Below the pieces are notes generated by a model that saw only the letters and a program-made list of their open reading frames with translations, did not search any database and was not told the DNA's origin. Of a stretch of 49,934 nucleotides of DNA, positions 8,085 through 16,550 are shown in pieces. The translations under genes and the position numbers were made by a program. Positions within the stretch are counted from its first letter, which is position 1. The number at the start of each line of letters is the position of its first letter. The DNA is taken from contig CANKBS010000028.1 in assembly GCA_947480015.1 (NCBI GenBank), forward strand, positions 1 through 49,934, given 5' to 3'. The DNA comes from Sphingobacteriaceae bacterium (GTDB lineage: Bacteria > Bacteroidota > Bacteroidia > B-17B0 > Aurantibacillaceae).

Positions 8085-8828
8085 ATGTCAATATTAGGAA
8101 TCATTCCGGCACGTTATGCTTCAAGTCGTTTTCCGGGTAAGCCTTTGGCGCTTATTCAGGGCAAATCAATGCTGCAAAGGGTTTACGAACAAACGGTGAA
8201 AGCACAACTGCTTCAAGAAGTGATCATTGCCACCGATGATGAACGCATTGCAGAACATGCCCGCCTTTTTGGCGCAAACGTGGTCATTACCAAAGCCGAA
8301 CATCCCAGTGGTACCGATCGTTGTTTTGAAGCGTACCAATTACATGGCAAAACATTCGATTATATTTTAAATGTGCAAGGCGATGAACCTTTCCTTGATC
8401 CCGAGCAAATTGACTCCCTGGCAAGGGGCTGCGACGGTGAGGTGGAAATAGCCACACAAATGATTAAATGCAGCAGTCACAAGGTGTTGTTTGATACCGG
8501 CGAAGTAAAAATCGTTTTGAATACTAAAAAAGAGGCTTTGTATTTTAGTCGTAATGTCATCCCACACATTAAAAACAAAGAAGAAAAAGACTGGCATACG
8601 TGTTTTGATTATTACCGTCACGTGGGCATGTATGTGTATCGTGCTGATATCTTAGAAAAGATTACGCAATTAACACCTTCTTCCCTCGAGAAGGCTGAAT
8701 CATTGGAGCAATTACGCTGGTTGGAAAATGGATATAAAATAAGCTGTGTGGAAACCAACTTTGACAGCCATTGTGTGGATACACCTGAAGACATCGACAA
8801 GGTGTTGCGATTAATGAACATCGGCTAA
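8085..8828 (+). CDS. kdsB: 3-deoxy-manno-octulosonate cytidylyltransferase (CMP-Kdo synthetase)
   Basis: The enzyme activates Kdo with CTP to CMP-Kdo, the donor used to put the inner-core sugar on lipid A, so it indicates an LPS outer membrane. The 247-residue length is standard. The nucleotide-binding N-terminus is clear (GIIPARYASSRFPGKPLA), followed by IIATDDERI, HPSGTDRC, LNVQGDEPFLDP (metal-binding D) and YYRHVGMYVYR near the sugar site. The C-terminal SLEKAESLEQLRWLENG block is typical. queA begins only 7 bp after the stop codon, so the two are likely cotranscribed from the promoter box at 8049. Confidence 0.95.
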   Translation: MSILGIIPARYASSRFPGKPLALIQGKSMLQRVYEQTVKAQLLQEVIIATDDERIAEHARLFGANVVITKAEHPSGTDRCFEAYQLHGKTFDYILNVQGDEPFLDPEQIDSLARGCDGEVEIATQMIKCSSHKVLFDTGEVKIVLNTKKEALYFSRNVIPHIKNKEEKDWHTCFDYYRHVGMYVYRADILEKITQLTPSSLEKAESLEQLRWLENGYKISCVETNFDSHCVDTPEDIDKVLRLMNIG

Positions 8829-8835
8829 AGAATCT

Positions 8836-10053
8836 GTGATGCAGCATCCTTCGCAAATAGCCATTAGTGACTATACCTATGAGTTACCGCAAGAAAAAAT
8901 AGCGGCTTATCCTCTTGAAAACAGGCATGCCTCTAAATTACTTGTTTATAAAAGTGAAATTATCGAAGAGTTTGTTTTTAGCGATTTAGCAGATCTTTTA
9001 CCTGAACAAACACTTTTAGTTTTTAATAAAACCAGAGTCATTCAAGCGCGTTTACATTTTTTTACTGAAAAATCTCAAGCCATTGAAATTTTTTGTCTCG
9101 AACCACATGAACCACATGAAGACCTCACGGTAGCCATGGCCAAGCAGCATAGGTGCCGTTGGAATTGTTTGGTGGGAAATTTAAAACGCTGGAAAGAAGA
9201 CGAATTAATTTTAAAAAAAGGCGACCTTCGGCTCAACGCTTCTATTGTGGATCGGTTGGAGACCCATGTCGTGATTGATTTTAGTTGGGAACCTAAGGAA
9301 CTCTGTTTTGCAGAAGTATTAAGTGCTTTGGGGAATATGCCCATTCCGCCTTATTTAAAACGTAACAGTGAACTTAAAGACAGCGAACGCTATCAAACCA
9401 TTTATGCGGAAGCGGAGGGCTCGGTAGCGGCGCCAACAGCAGGATTACATTTTACTGAAGACGTGATGGAAGCTTTGGATAAAAAAGGAATTGAGCGTTT
9501 GTCACTAACCCTACATGTGGGCGCAGGTACTTTTAAACCGGTAAAAAGCGAACAACTAAAAGATCATAGCATGCACGCCGAGTGGCTGGAGCTAGAGAAA
9601 AGGTTGATTGAAAAACTTATGACGAGCAATGATAAAACTATTGTTGCGGTAGGGACCACTAGTTTAAGAAGTTTGGAAAGTCTTTACTGGATGGGTTTAA
9701 AGGCCGCCTTAAATCCCGAATGGCATTTAGAACAACTGGAAATAAAACAATGGGAAGTATACGAATTAGAAGAGCGTGCCATTCCTTTGGAAGCAAGTCT
9801 AAACGCCTTACTTAGCTGGATGGATGCGCGTAAATTAGAAAAATTGGTTTGTCAAACTCAAATTTTAATTGCCCCGCCCTATAAATTAAAAGTAGCCAAA
9901 GGTTTGCTCACTAATTTTCATCAACCCCAAAGCACCTTGTTATTATTGGTAAGTGCCATTGTGGGCAATAAGTGGAAGACTATTTATAACTATGCTTTGG
10001 ATCACGAATTTCGTTTTTTAAGTTATGGGGATAGTTCTTTACTGTTAAAATAA
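8836..10053 (+). CDS. queA: S-adenosylmethionine:tRNA ribosyltransferase-isomerase
   Basis: QueA transfers the ribosyl group of S-adenosylmethionine to 7-aminomethyl-7-deazaguanine in tRNA, making epoxyqueuosine at the wobble position. Diagnostic blocks are FNKTRVIQARL, GSVAAPTAGLHFT, SLTLHVGAGTFKPV, VGTTSLRSLES and LLTNFHQPQSTLLLLVSA. At 405 residues it is longer than the ~345-residue enzyme of enterobacteria; the additional length lies mostly in the middle and C-terminal thirds, as I recall for a long form in Bacteroidota. Translation could start at GTG 8836 or the adjacent ATG at 8839. It follows kdsB with a 7-bp gap. Confidence 0.88.
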   Translation: MMQHPSQIAISDYTYELPQEKIAAYPLENRHASKLLVYKSEIIEEFVFSDLADLLPEQTLLVFNKTRVIQARLHFFTEKSQAIEIFCLEPHEPHEDLTVAMAKQHRCRWNCLVGNLKRWKEDELILKKGDLRLNASIVDRLETHVVIDFSWEPKELCFAEVLSALGNMPIPPYLKRNSELKDSERYQTIYAEAEGSVAAPTAGLHFTEDVMEALDKKGIERLSLTLHVGAGTFKPVKSEQLKDHSMHAEWLELEKRLIEKLMTSNDKTIVAVGTTSLRSLESLYWMGLKAALNPEWHLEQLEIKQWEVYELEERAIPLEASLNALLSWMDARKLEKLVCQTQILIAPPYKLKVAKGLLTNFHQPQSTLLLLVSAIVGNKWKTIYNYALDHEFRFLSYGDSSLLLK

Positions 10054-10105
10054 GCTATTTCGAAACTAAAAGGATACTGCTCATTAATTCTGTCATTTTT
10101 TTTCT

Positions 10106-10113
10106 TATTTTTG
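10106..10113 (+). promoter_or_regulatory. Candidate -7 promoter box
   Basis: TATTTTTG is an exact TAnnTTTG match 20 bp before the ATG of the T9SS protein at 10134. I see no convincing -33 element. Confidence 0.4.
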
Positions 10114-10133
10114 AATTAACATAAATAACTACT

Positions 10134-11177
10134 ATGAAAAACTTTTATCTTTCTTTATTTAGCGGATTTATAGCTTTATCTGTTAATGCCCAATTAACGC
10201 AAGCTAATCACGCACCGGCAGCAGGCGATACATATCAAGTATACCATTGCGATTCGGTAAATATTAATCCGGGTCCATCGGGTGCAGGTTCTGTTTGGAA
10301 TTTTTCAGCAAGCACTTCTTACACAAATTTATTAGCTAGCTTCGCAGCGCTCACCGTAAATGCCACGAATTATCCGGGGGCTACGGTTTTGGTTGTGTCT
10401 TCACCTATTAATGCGTCGTATTATAACTCCAGCCCTACTGCCTTAAGTTATTATGGTGGCAATATCGCGGTGGGAACCGTGGCAGCTAATTTAACTTATA
10501 CAGCACCTGCTGTTGCAGCGGCGTATCCCATGAGTTTAAATACGGGCAGTAGTTCTGTCACTGGCGGTAGCATCAATATTAGCAGTCCTTTAGCCATTAC
10601 AGGTACTTTTAGTGGGGTCAGCAATGTATTTGCAGACGGCACCGGCACCTTGATATCAGCCGGTGGTACTTTTACCGGTGTGATTCGTGTCGTAACCAGT
10701 CAAACCATTAGTTTTACTAGTAATATTGCTATTTTTGGCGCAGGTACAGTGACGCAGAAAAATTATGATTTTTATTCTGCAGCCTATAAGGCTCCTATTT
10801 TTAGTATCACTACATCAACTGTTGTGGGCACTGTTGTTGCTGCTATTACCCAAACAACTGTAACCAGAAATAAAAATGCCGTGTTAACTACTCCAACCGT
10901 TGTTACCACTTCTATCAGCGAAAATTTAACTCAGGACATTAATTTACAGGTTTATCCTAATCCTTCATTTTACTATGTGAATTTTGTAACGGATAGTCAA
11001 GATGCTAAATTAATTATGGTATACGATCTTACCGGAAAACTTGTGTCGCAACAAAGTCTTAATGATGGTAAAGTAAGATTGGATGTTTCTGATTATAACA
11101 AAGGTTTATATATCTACCGTACAATCACCGCAGAGGGCAAAGTGCTTAAAGCAGGTAAATTTACTGTCGGCCAGTAA
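10134..11177 (+). CDS. T9SS-secreted protein with type A sorting domain
   Basis: A 347-residue exported protein. Residues 1-19 are a signal peptide (MKNFYLSLFSGFIALSVNAQ). The middle is low in charge and rich in Ser, Thr, Ala and Gly, with beta-strand-like alternation and no catalytic motif that I recognise. The last ~75 residues form a T9SS type A domain: LQVYPNPS, then IMVYDLTGKLVSQQSL, LDVSDYNKGLYIYR and a short VLKAGKFTV end. That domain carries cargo through the type IX translocon to the surface or medium. It stands alone, with its own -7 box and a terminator. Its role (matrix or adhesive protein) is a guess. Confidence 0.75.
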   Translation: MKNFYLSLFSGFIALSVNAQLTQANHAPAAGDTYQVYHCDSVNINPGPSGAGSVWNFSASTSYTNLLASFAALTVNATNYPGATVLVVSSPINASYYNSSPTALSYYGGNIAVGTVAANLTYTAPAVAAAYPMSLNTGSSSVTGGSINISSPLAITGTFSGVSNVFADGTGTLISAGGTFTGVIRVVTSQTISFTSNIAIFGAGTVTQKNYDFYSAAYKAPIFSITTSTVVGTVVAAITQTTVTRNKNAVLTTPTVVTTSISENLTQDINLQVYPNPSFYYVNFVTDSQDAKLIMVYDLTGKLVSQQSLNDGKVRLDVSDYNKGLYIYRTITAEGKVLKAGKFTVGQ

Positions 11178-11195
11178 TTAAAAAATAGGTTAAAT

Positions 11196-11224
11196 AAGCC
11201 ACTCAGTTTCGGGTGGCTTTTTTT
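11196..11224 (+). terminator. Intrinsic terminator after the T9SS gene
   Basis: AAGCCAC (11196-11202) pairs with GTGGCTT (11213-11219) over a 10-nt loop and is followed by a run of T. It lies 18 bp after the stop codon. Confidence 0.75.
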
Positions 11225-11231
11225 ATTTTTG
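11224..11231 (+). promoter_or_regulatory. Candidate -7 promoter box of the yqeY-like gene
   Basis: TATTTTTG, an exact TAnnTTTG match, directly follows the upstream terminator T-run and is 25 bp before the ATG at 11257. Confidence 0.4.
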
Positions 11232-11256
11232 TAAACGATTATTTAAAATTTAAGAT

Positions 11257-11697
11257 ATGAACATAGAGGAAAAAGTAAACGGAGAAATTAAAACAGCCAT
11301 GTTAGCAAAAGATGCTAAACGCTTAGAAGCGCTGCGTGCAATTAAATCGGTGGTGTTATATTTAAAAACCTCACCCGAAGGGTTAACCGAAGATTCAGTG
11401 GCAAAGACTTTACAGAAAGAAGTAAAGAAGCGCAAAGAAACCGCCGAAATTTATAAAACACAAAATCGTCCGGATTTGGAAGAAGTTGAAATGTTTCAAG
11501 CGCATGTTATTGAGGAGTATTTGCCAAAACAAATGGGTGAAGATGAAATTAAGGCCGAACTCATTAAGATCATAGCTACTGTTGGCGCCACTGGTCCTGG
11601 TGACGTGGGCAAGGTTATGGGAGCGGCATCAAAAGCTTTTGCCGGTAAAGCGGATAATAAAATTGTATCGGTGTTGGTGAAACAATTACTGGGATAA
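11257..11697 (+). CDS. GatB/YqeY domain protein
   Basis: A 146-residue protein with the full YqeY fold: an N-terminal helical part (MNIEEKVNGEIKTAMLAKDA, LEALRAIKSVV) and a C-terminal domain resembling the tail domain of the amidotransferase subunit GatB (EEYLPKQMGEDEI, GPGDVGKVMGA, ADNKIVSVLVKQLL). In GatB this domain contacts tRNA, so a tRNA-linked role is plausible, but the free-standing protein has no established function. In other Bacteroidota I recall this gene following ftsZ; here it is about 20 kb away from it. It is monocistronic, with a strong terminator downstream. Confidence 0.88.
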   Translation: MNIEEKVNGEIKTAMLAKDAKRLEALRAIKSVVLYLKTSPEGLTEDSVAKTLQKEVKKRKETAEIYKTQNRPDLEEVEMFQAHVIEEYLPKQMGEDEIKAELIKIIATVGATGPGDVGKVMGAASKAFAGKADNKIVSVLVKQLLG

Positions 11698-11717
11698 GCA
11701 ATCGAGATTGTAAATGT

Positions 11718-11748
11718 AAAAAGCACCTGAATATTCAGGTGCTTTTTT
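11718..11748. terminator. Palindromic intrinsic terminator
   Basis: AAAAAGCACCTGAA is perfectly complementary to TTCAGGTGCTTTTT around a tiny TA/AT centre. Because of flanking A and T runs it can act in both directions. It ends the yqeY-like transcript on the + strand. Confidence 0.85.
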
Positions 11749-11831
11749 GTTTTCAAGCGTGTATAGGCTTCAAGATATGATGAAGGTATCAGGATCAAAT
11801 TCCTCACTACTTTAGCAATTGGTTATTTGTT

Positions 11832-12485
11832 TTGCCCCTCCGGGGCAATTTTGTTTTAGGATAGTGTTTTAAAAATGTTTGGTCCCTCTGGGACCAAGGT
11901 GGCTGCGATTTTTTTTTTGAGGATGCGAGATTTTCGTTGATATTTGTCTGCTTAATTTCCCAAACTATTAAAGCCACATGGCATCTGGCAATCAGGTCGC
12001 TCCTATGGAGCTTTATAGTCCATTCATACTTTTTGTTACAAACAGATTGCGCCTACGAAGCTGTTAATTTTATTATATGTTTGGTCACTCTGGGACCACC
12101 TTGCTGCAAAGGGTTTACGGGGATCGTAAAATAGTTGCTTTTCTTTTGTGCATTTAGCTTTCCAAAATTTAAAGCCACATGTCATCTGGCAATCAGGTCG
12201 CTCCTATGGAGCTTTATAAATAGGCCAACTTATAATTACAAACAGTAAGCTCCTACGGGGCTTTTGATTTGGAATATTGTTTTACAAATGTTTGGTCCTT
12301 CCGGGACGAAGGCGGCTACAGAGGGTTTATGGGGATCGCGAACATGGTGTATGTTATTGGTGAATATTAATTTTCTAAACTAATGAAGTTATTCGGCATA
12401 TGCTAAACAGGTCGCTCCTAAGGAGCTTTATAACTTTTTATACTTGTTATTACAAACAGATTGCTCCTATGGAGCCTTTTGATCT
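11832..12485. repeat. Degenerate ~200-bp tandem repeat with microhairpins
   Basis: About three copies of a composite unit with landmarks at regular distances: TGGTCC...GGGACCA at 11880, 12082 and 12293; CAGGTCGCTCC at 11993, 12194 and 12408; and TTACAAACAG plus a GCTCCTAYGGAGC-like hairpin after each. Small hairpins with 3-nt loops occur at 11832-11848, 11879-11897, 11999-12011, 12082-12098, 12200-12212, 12247-12263, 12295-12307, 12414-12426 and 12473-12485; a further one is at 12549-12565. No gene is supported from 11749 to 12770. Confidence 0.7.
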
Positions 12486-12711
12486 GGTCTTTTTTTACTG
12501 TTATAAACAGGAACCAAGCGGTGTAAATTTAGCTTATTAATAATTGCCTTGCTCCGGAGGAGCAAAACATATCTAAAAAGAATTCTTGAAAAAAAACGGG
12601 CCCAGAGGGGCCGAACTGTAGTGTGCTGTGGAAGAAAAACAGTTGAGAGGTAAGATTCAGGTATGCTTTTGGGATGACAAAATAATTTAAAGAAAAATTG
12701 TCGGTTACTAT

Positions 12712-12755
12712 AAGTAAAGAAGGCAAACCTTCGTTAAAAAGATTTGCCTTTACTT
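12712..12755 (-). terminator. Probable terminator of the tonB-like gene
   Basis: Read on the minus strand, GGCAAATC and GTTTGCC pair around a loop containing a T-run, then TTCTTT follows; the outer AAGTAAAG/CTTTACTT arms extend the stem with a 3-nt bulge. It sits 16-60 bp after the stop of the minus-strand gene at 12771. Confidence 0.5.
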
Positions 12756-12770
12756 ATCCACTTGATATTA

Positions 12771-13595
12771 TTAATGTGCCACAAATTTTATCGGTAGTTG
12801 ATAGTATACTTTTACATTATGACCGGCTGCTGTAGCAGGTTTTTTAAATTTAGGAATAAGTGCTACCACCCTTAAGGCTTCATCATCCAAACCATAACCT
12901 AAATTATTAAGCAGACTTAATTTTCCCACCTTTCCGTTTTCATCCACCACAAACTTTACATACACCGTGCCGCCTTTGCCTTCGCCTGAAGCAATTTCAG
13001 GGTAGTGCAGGTGTGAGGCAACAAAACGGTAGAGCGCCGACAATCCACCTTCAAATTCAGGTTGGGTATCTACCTGATAGGCCGCTTTGGTGTCTGTTCC
13101 GATGCTATCGCCTTTATGTCCGGCACTTGATGAATCGTTTCCATGGCCACCCGGATGGGTGTTTTGGATAGCCAATTCGGATGTATCGGTTGATACTGCT
13201 GCAACACTTGTACTCCTCGGGTTTTCAGTTAGTGTGGTATCAACCACATTAACATTTTTAGTCAGTGTATTGTCTGTTTTTTTAGTAGCAGCGGCTTCGT
13301 CAGAACGCGCATCATCTGATTTTGGTTGAACATCGGGTGTTTTTTTAAATTCAATAACGTAAATGCTATCGTGAGGAAGTACTTGTCCCGACGCTGTTTC
13401 AGGCTCTTGATCATTTTTATTGCTGTAATAAAAAGCAATGCTCATGATGCTGGCGGCACCGAATATTACGGTGGTTAGCGATTTGAAAATGGTATTACCA
13501 TAAGTAGAACGCAACACATAAGCGCCGTAATTTTTGTTGCGTTCAGCAAAAACGACATCGTTCATTTTTTGCTCGTTGTTTATTAGATAGCTCAT
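12771..13595 (-). CDS. TonB-family energy transducer
   Basis: A 274-residue inner-membrane protein that would couple the proton motive force, through ExbB/ExbD, to outer-membrane transporters. It has a cytoplasmic N-terminus (NNEQKMNDVVFAERNKNYGA, common in Bacteroidota TonB proteins), one membrane span (about residues 38-57), a long polar periplasmic linker rich in Asp, Ser, Thr and Lys, and a C-terminal TonB domain (about 185-274: FEGGLSALYRFVASHLHYPE, GTVYVKFVVDENGKV, YYQLPIKF). The DNSPAG-like Pro-rich rod of enterobacterial TonB is absent. No exbB or exbD lies nearby, so the partners must be encoded elsewhere. Confidence 0.88.
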   Translation of the reverse strand: MSYLINNEQKMNDVVFAERNKNYGAYVLRSTYGNTIFKSLTTVIFGAASIMSIAFYYSNKNDQEPETASGQVLPHDSIYVIEFKKTPDVQPKSDDARSDEAAATKKTDNTLTKNVNVVDTTLTENPRSTSVAAVSTDTSELAIQNTHPGGHGNDSSSAGHKGDSIGTDTKAAYQVDTQPEFEGGLSALYRFVASHLHYPEIASGEGKGGTVYVKFVVDENGKVGKLSLLNNLGYGLDDEALRVVALIPKFKKPATAAGHNVKVYYQLPIKFVAH

Positions 13596-13753
13596 AACAC
13601 AGGTTTTTAGAGGTTAGGTCGATGTGTTTCATACGTTGAATAGATTTGTTGAAGTAAAATTAATACGATGTATATTCATTTCAATGGCACTGCTTAAAAG
13701 TGGCAGGCATTATCTTGTAAGTGGATAGGAGTGGGATCTAAGCGGTTTGCTTT

Positions 13754-14350
13754 TTAGCGAATGATGGTGACATCACCTTTCACTAATTTGTTTTTATTAC
13801 CGGCTTCGTAAAACAAGATGTAATAATAGGTGCCATCGGGTAGGTCAATGCCATTCCATTTACCATCCCAGGGGGTGTAGCTGCCTTTTTGCGCATGTAT
13901 TTTTTGCCCCCATTTATTATATATCTCCAATTCAAAATCAGGAAAATAACTAATGTTCGAAATTCCCATTAAGTCGTGGTAATTGTCTTCGTTGGGTGAA
14001 AAGTATTTGTCTACGTAAACAGGACAAGCTTCTTTCTCAATGTTGAAATAGAGAGTGGTGTCGAAGGTTGGGCGCAGTGAATCGTTCTTTTTTCTGAACT
14101 TTAATTCAAGGAAATAACTGCCATTCGTTAAATTAAGGGATTGAAGTGTGTTTGTTTCACCAGTACTCCATTTCGTCATTAAAATGTCTGAATCTTCCTT
14201 TTCGGTAAACGAAAGTGAAGCGCTTCCTTTTAAGCAGGATTCGGGAACGGTAATTAGTTTAAAGTGAAGTTTGGATTGCCCAAAAATTAAGTGAGGACTA
14301 GTCAGCAGGATAGCATATAGCAGTAAGTAAGAGAGTTGTTTCGCTAACAT
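13754..14350 (-). CDS. Secreted protein with CHU_C (T9SS type B) sorting domain
   Basis: A 198-residue protein with a signal peptide (LSYLLLYAILLTSPHLIFGQ) and a C-terminal CHU_C domain over roughly the last 90 residues: YFSPNEDNYHDLMGI, FELEIYNKWGQKIH, WDGKWNGIDLPDGTYYYILF, and a GDVTIIR end. CHU_C domains direct proteins such as SprB through the type IX secretion system. The remaining ~85-residue passenger is small, with two cysteines and beta-like sequence (LSFTEKEDSD), perhaps a single Ig-like domain. It is oddly short for this class, so most of the protein is the sorting signal. It is divergent from the GNAT acyltransferase gene. Confidence 0.8.
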   Translation of the reverse strand: MLAKQLSYLLLYAILLTSPHLIFGQSKLHFKLITVPESCLKGSASLSFTEKEDSDILMTKWSTGETNTLQSLNLTNGSYFLELKFRKKNDSLRPTFDTTLYFNIEKEACPVYVDKYFSPNEDNYHDLMGISNISYFPDFELEIYNKWGQKIHAQKGSYTPWDGKWNGIDLPDGTYYYILFYEAGNKNKLVKGDVTIIR

Positions 14351-14419
14351 TTAGATTAAGAATCTGGCAAATATATGCATAAAAATTTAAAGGGTTTCTG
14401 TATATTTACACGTTAAGTT

Positions 14420-15361
14420 ATGGAAGATATTATTGAGCCTGTGCGCAAAGAAGCCTTGTTAGACGAACTAACCAGAGAGCGTTATGTTCGAAAGGTGAAT
14501 AACGGAAACAACCAAATTTACATCATTAACCACCACAATTCACCCATGGTGATGCGCGAAATTGGCCGCCTCCGCGAGCTTACGTTTCGTCATGCCGGCG
14601 GGGGAACAGGTAAATCCATCGATATTGATGAGTTTGATACCTGTGCTCATGCCTATGAACAGTTATTGGTATGGAATCCCGAGGACCAAGAAATTGTTGG
14701 CGCTTATCGTTATATTTTATGTAAAAATGGTGAGTTTATTAATGGCAAGGTACAATTGGCCACTACCGAGTTATTTGACTTTAGTGATCAGTTTTACAAA
14801 AATTACGTAAACGAAACCATTGAGTTGGGACGATCGTTTATTCAGCCTTTATATCAGCCGGGTGAAAATCGTCGTAAAGGCTTATTTAGTCTGGATAATT
14901 TGTGGGATGGCTTGGGTGCCTTGGTAATTGACAATCCTTCGCAAAAGCATTTTTTTGGAAAGGTAACCATGTATACTGATTTTAATCCACGTGCCCGTGA
15001 CCTTATTTTGGCCTTTATGAATCATTATTTTCCGGATAAAGATCATTTGGTGCAGCCTATTCATGGCATTAAGGTACAAAGCAATACCGATGATTTTGTA
15101 AAACAATTAGGTGGCTTGGATTATAAAGAAGGACATGCGGCGCTGCACGGAGAGGTGAAGGCCTTAGGTGAGAATATTCCTCCGCTCATGAATGCCTATA
15201 TGAATTTGAGTCCAACGATGAAAAGTTTTGGAACCGCTATAAATCCTACCTTCGGTGATGTTGAAGAGACCGGCATATTAGTGACGATTGAAGACGTTTA
15301 CGAAAGTAAAAAAGAAAGACATTTCACTTCGTATTTAAAAGAAAAGGGGATTTTAAAATAA
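14420..15361 (+). CDS. GNAT acyltransferase of the OlsB/GlsB type
   Basis: A 313-residue protein of the Acetyltransf_5 group, often annotated 'hemolysin'. Characteristic stretches are MREIGRLRELTFRHAGGGTG, DEFDTCAHAYEQLLVWNPED and EIVGAYRYILC (acyl-carrier binding core), ELGRSFIQPLYQ and KHFFGKVTMYTDF. Known members move a 3-hydroxy acyl chain from acyl carrier protein to an amino acid, starting ornithine- or glycine-lipid synthesis; in Bacteroides the GlsB enzyme makes lyso-glycine lipid. The substrate here cannot be read from sequence. No second-step acyltransferase (GlsA/OlsA) is adjacent. The GTPase gene yihA begins 3 bp after its stop codon, so the two are cotranscribed. Confidence 0.78.
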   Translation: MEDIIEPVRKEALLDELTRERYVRKVNNGNNQIYIINHHNSPMVMREIGRLRELTFRHAGGGTGKSIDIDEFDTCAHAYEQLLVWNPEDQEIVGAYRYILCKNGEFINGKVQLATTELFDFSDQFYKNYVNETIELGRSFIQPLYQPGENRRKGLFSLDNLWDGLGALVIDNPSQKHFFGKVTMYTDFNPRARDLILAFMNHYFPDKDHLVQPIHGIKVQSNTDDFVKQLGGLDYKEGHAALHGEVKALGENIPPLMNAYMNLSPTMKSFGTAINPTFGDVEETGILVTIEDVYESKKERHFTSYLKEKGILK

Positions 15362-15364
15362 ATC

Positions 15365-16030
15365 ATGGAAATTAAGAAAGCAGTATTCAAACAAAGTGCT
15401 TCCAGTATTTTTGGTTGCCCGAAACCGGGTTTACAGGAATATGCTTTTATAGGGAGAAGTAATGTGGGAAAAAGTTCACTCATTAATATGTTGTGTAATA
15501 ACAACAAACTCGCCAAGATCTCGGCCACGCCGGGAAAAACACAGCTCATCAATCATTTTATCATTAATGATACCTGGTTTTTGGTGGATTTACCCGGTTA
15601 TGGTTTTGCGAAAACGAGTAAAGATAAACGTTCGAAGTTTGAGACCATTATTTTTGATTATTGCAAGAAGCGTGAAACCTTGGTTTGTTTATTTGTGTTG
15701 ATTGATAGTCGTTTGCCTTTGCAGAAGATCGATCAGGAATTTATGTTATGGTGTGCTGAAACGGAGATTCCATTCAGTATTCTTTATACTAAGGCAGATA
15801 AAAATTCGAAGGCAGAGTTAGCAAGGAATATTCAGAACATCGAAAAGGAATTATTAAAAGAGTGGTCTGAGATGCCGAATACCTTTATTACATCGGCTGA
15901 GAAGAAGATGGGGAAGGATGAAATATTGGAGTTTATCGGATTTCAGATCAAGGAAAATCATCCACAGCGTTTGATTCAGAAGGATGAAGAAGTGGAAGAA
16001 GATTTTGAAGCGGACCCTGACGCAGAGTAA
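15365..16030 (+). CDS. yihA: Ribosome-biogenesis GTPase YihA/YsxC (EngB)
   Basis: A TRAFAC-class GTPase required for maturation of the large ribosomal subunit. The GTP-binding motifs are in order: G1 GRSNVGKSSL (about 29-38), G2 TPGKT, G3 DLPGYGFAK, G4 YTKADK and G5 TSAEKKMGKDE. The 221-residue length includes a C-terminal acidic tail (DEEVEEDFEADPDAE) beyond the usual ~200 residues. The ATG at 15365 follows the acyltransferase stop codon by 3 bp. Downstream (16031-16220) I see only repeat-like sequence with GAAGCAGAAT and CGCAGATAACACAGAT motifs. Confidence 0.92.
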   Translation: MEIKKAVFKQSASSIFGCPKPGLQEYAFIGRSNVGKSSLINMLCNNNKLAKISATPGKTQLINHFIINDTWFLVDLPGYGFAKTSKDKRSKFETIIFDYCKKRETLVCLFVLIDSRLPLQKIDQEFMLWCAETEIPFSILYTKADKNSKAELARNIQNIEKELLKEWSEMPNTFITSAEKKMGKDEILEFIGFQIKENHPQRLIQKDEEVEEDFEADPDAE

Positions 16031-16220
16031 AATCTATTCACAATGTTTGACGCAGATAGTGAAGCAGAATAAATTCGCTTCACCAATCATTTCGCAGATA
16101 ACACAGATCTTGTTAAAAAAAAATTAGCGCAAATCCTGAAGCAGAATGAATTCGCATAACCATACAGGTGAATCAGAATAAATTAATCTCAAAAATTAGT
16201 GAATAAAAGATAAGAGTAAA

Positions 16221-16550
16221 ATGGCGAGTGATTGGGAAATATTACAAAAAAAATTAAAAGATCGTTTCGATAGTGAGGTAGATTATGATTCTATTTTGTT
16301 TTTAATTGGTTTGCAGGAATTAGGAAAGCCTTACCGCAAATACAAAAAGGACGAGAAGTTGGAAATCATGCACATTGCAATTTGTACCTTATTGGAGCCT
16401 TTTGGTTTTTACGAATTTGTTGGCAAAGATGAAGATGGCTGGCCTCACTGGAACTTGAAAGAGAACCTGCCTTTTTTAGATGCCAAACAACAAAACAAAT
16501 TGATTATAGATTCTATTATCGATTATTTTAAACGCGAGGAGTTTATTTAA
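16221..16550 (+). CDS. Small conserved protein of unknown function
   Basis: A 109-residue soluble, acidic protein with no signal peptide and no membrane segment. It starts MASDWEILQKKLKDRF and has a mostly helical first half (LFLIGLQELGKPYRKYKKDE) and a DEDGWPHWNLKENLPF segment rich in aromatic residues. I recall similar short proteins upstream of the dcw cluster in other Bacteroidota, but no function is known to me. It is separated from mraZ by 444 bp that include the MraZ operator, so it is not part of that operon. Confidence 0.7.
   Translation: MASDWEILQKKLKDRFDSEVDYDSILFLIGLQELGKPYRKYKKDEKLEIMHIAICTLLEPFGFYEFVGKDEDGWPHWNLKENLPFLDAKQQNKLIIDSIIDYFKREEFI

Noticed and set aside
11937-12134. 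65-residue open frame on the + strand
   Set aside because: It is inside the degenerate tandem repeat, with no domain features or start signal.
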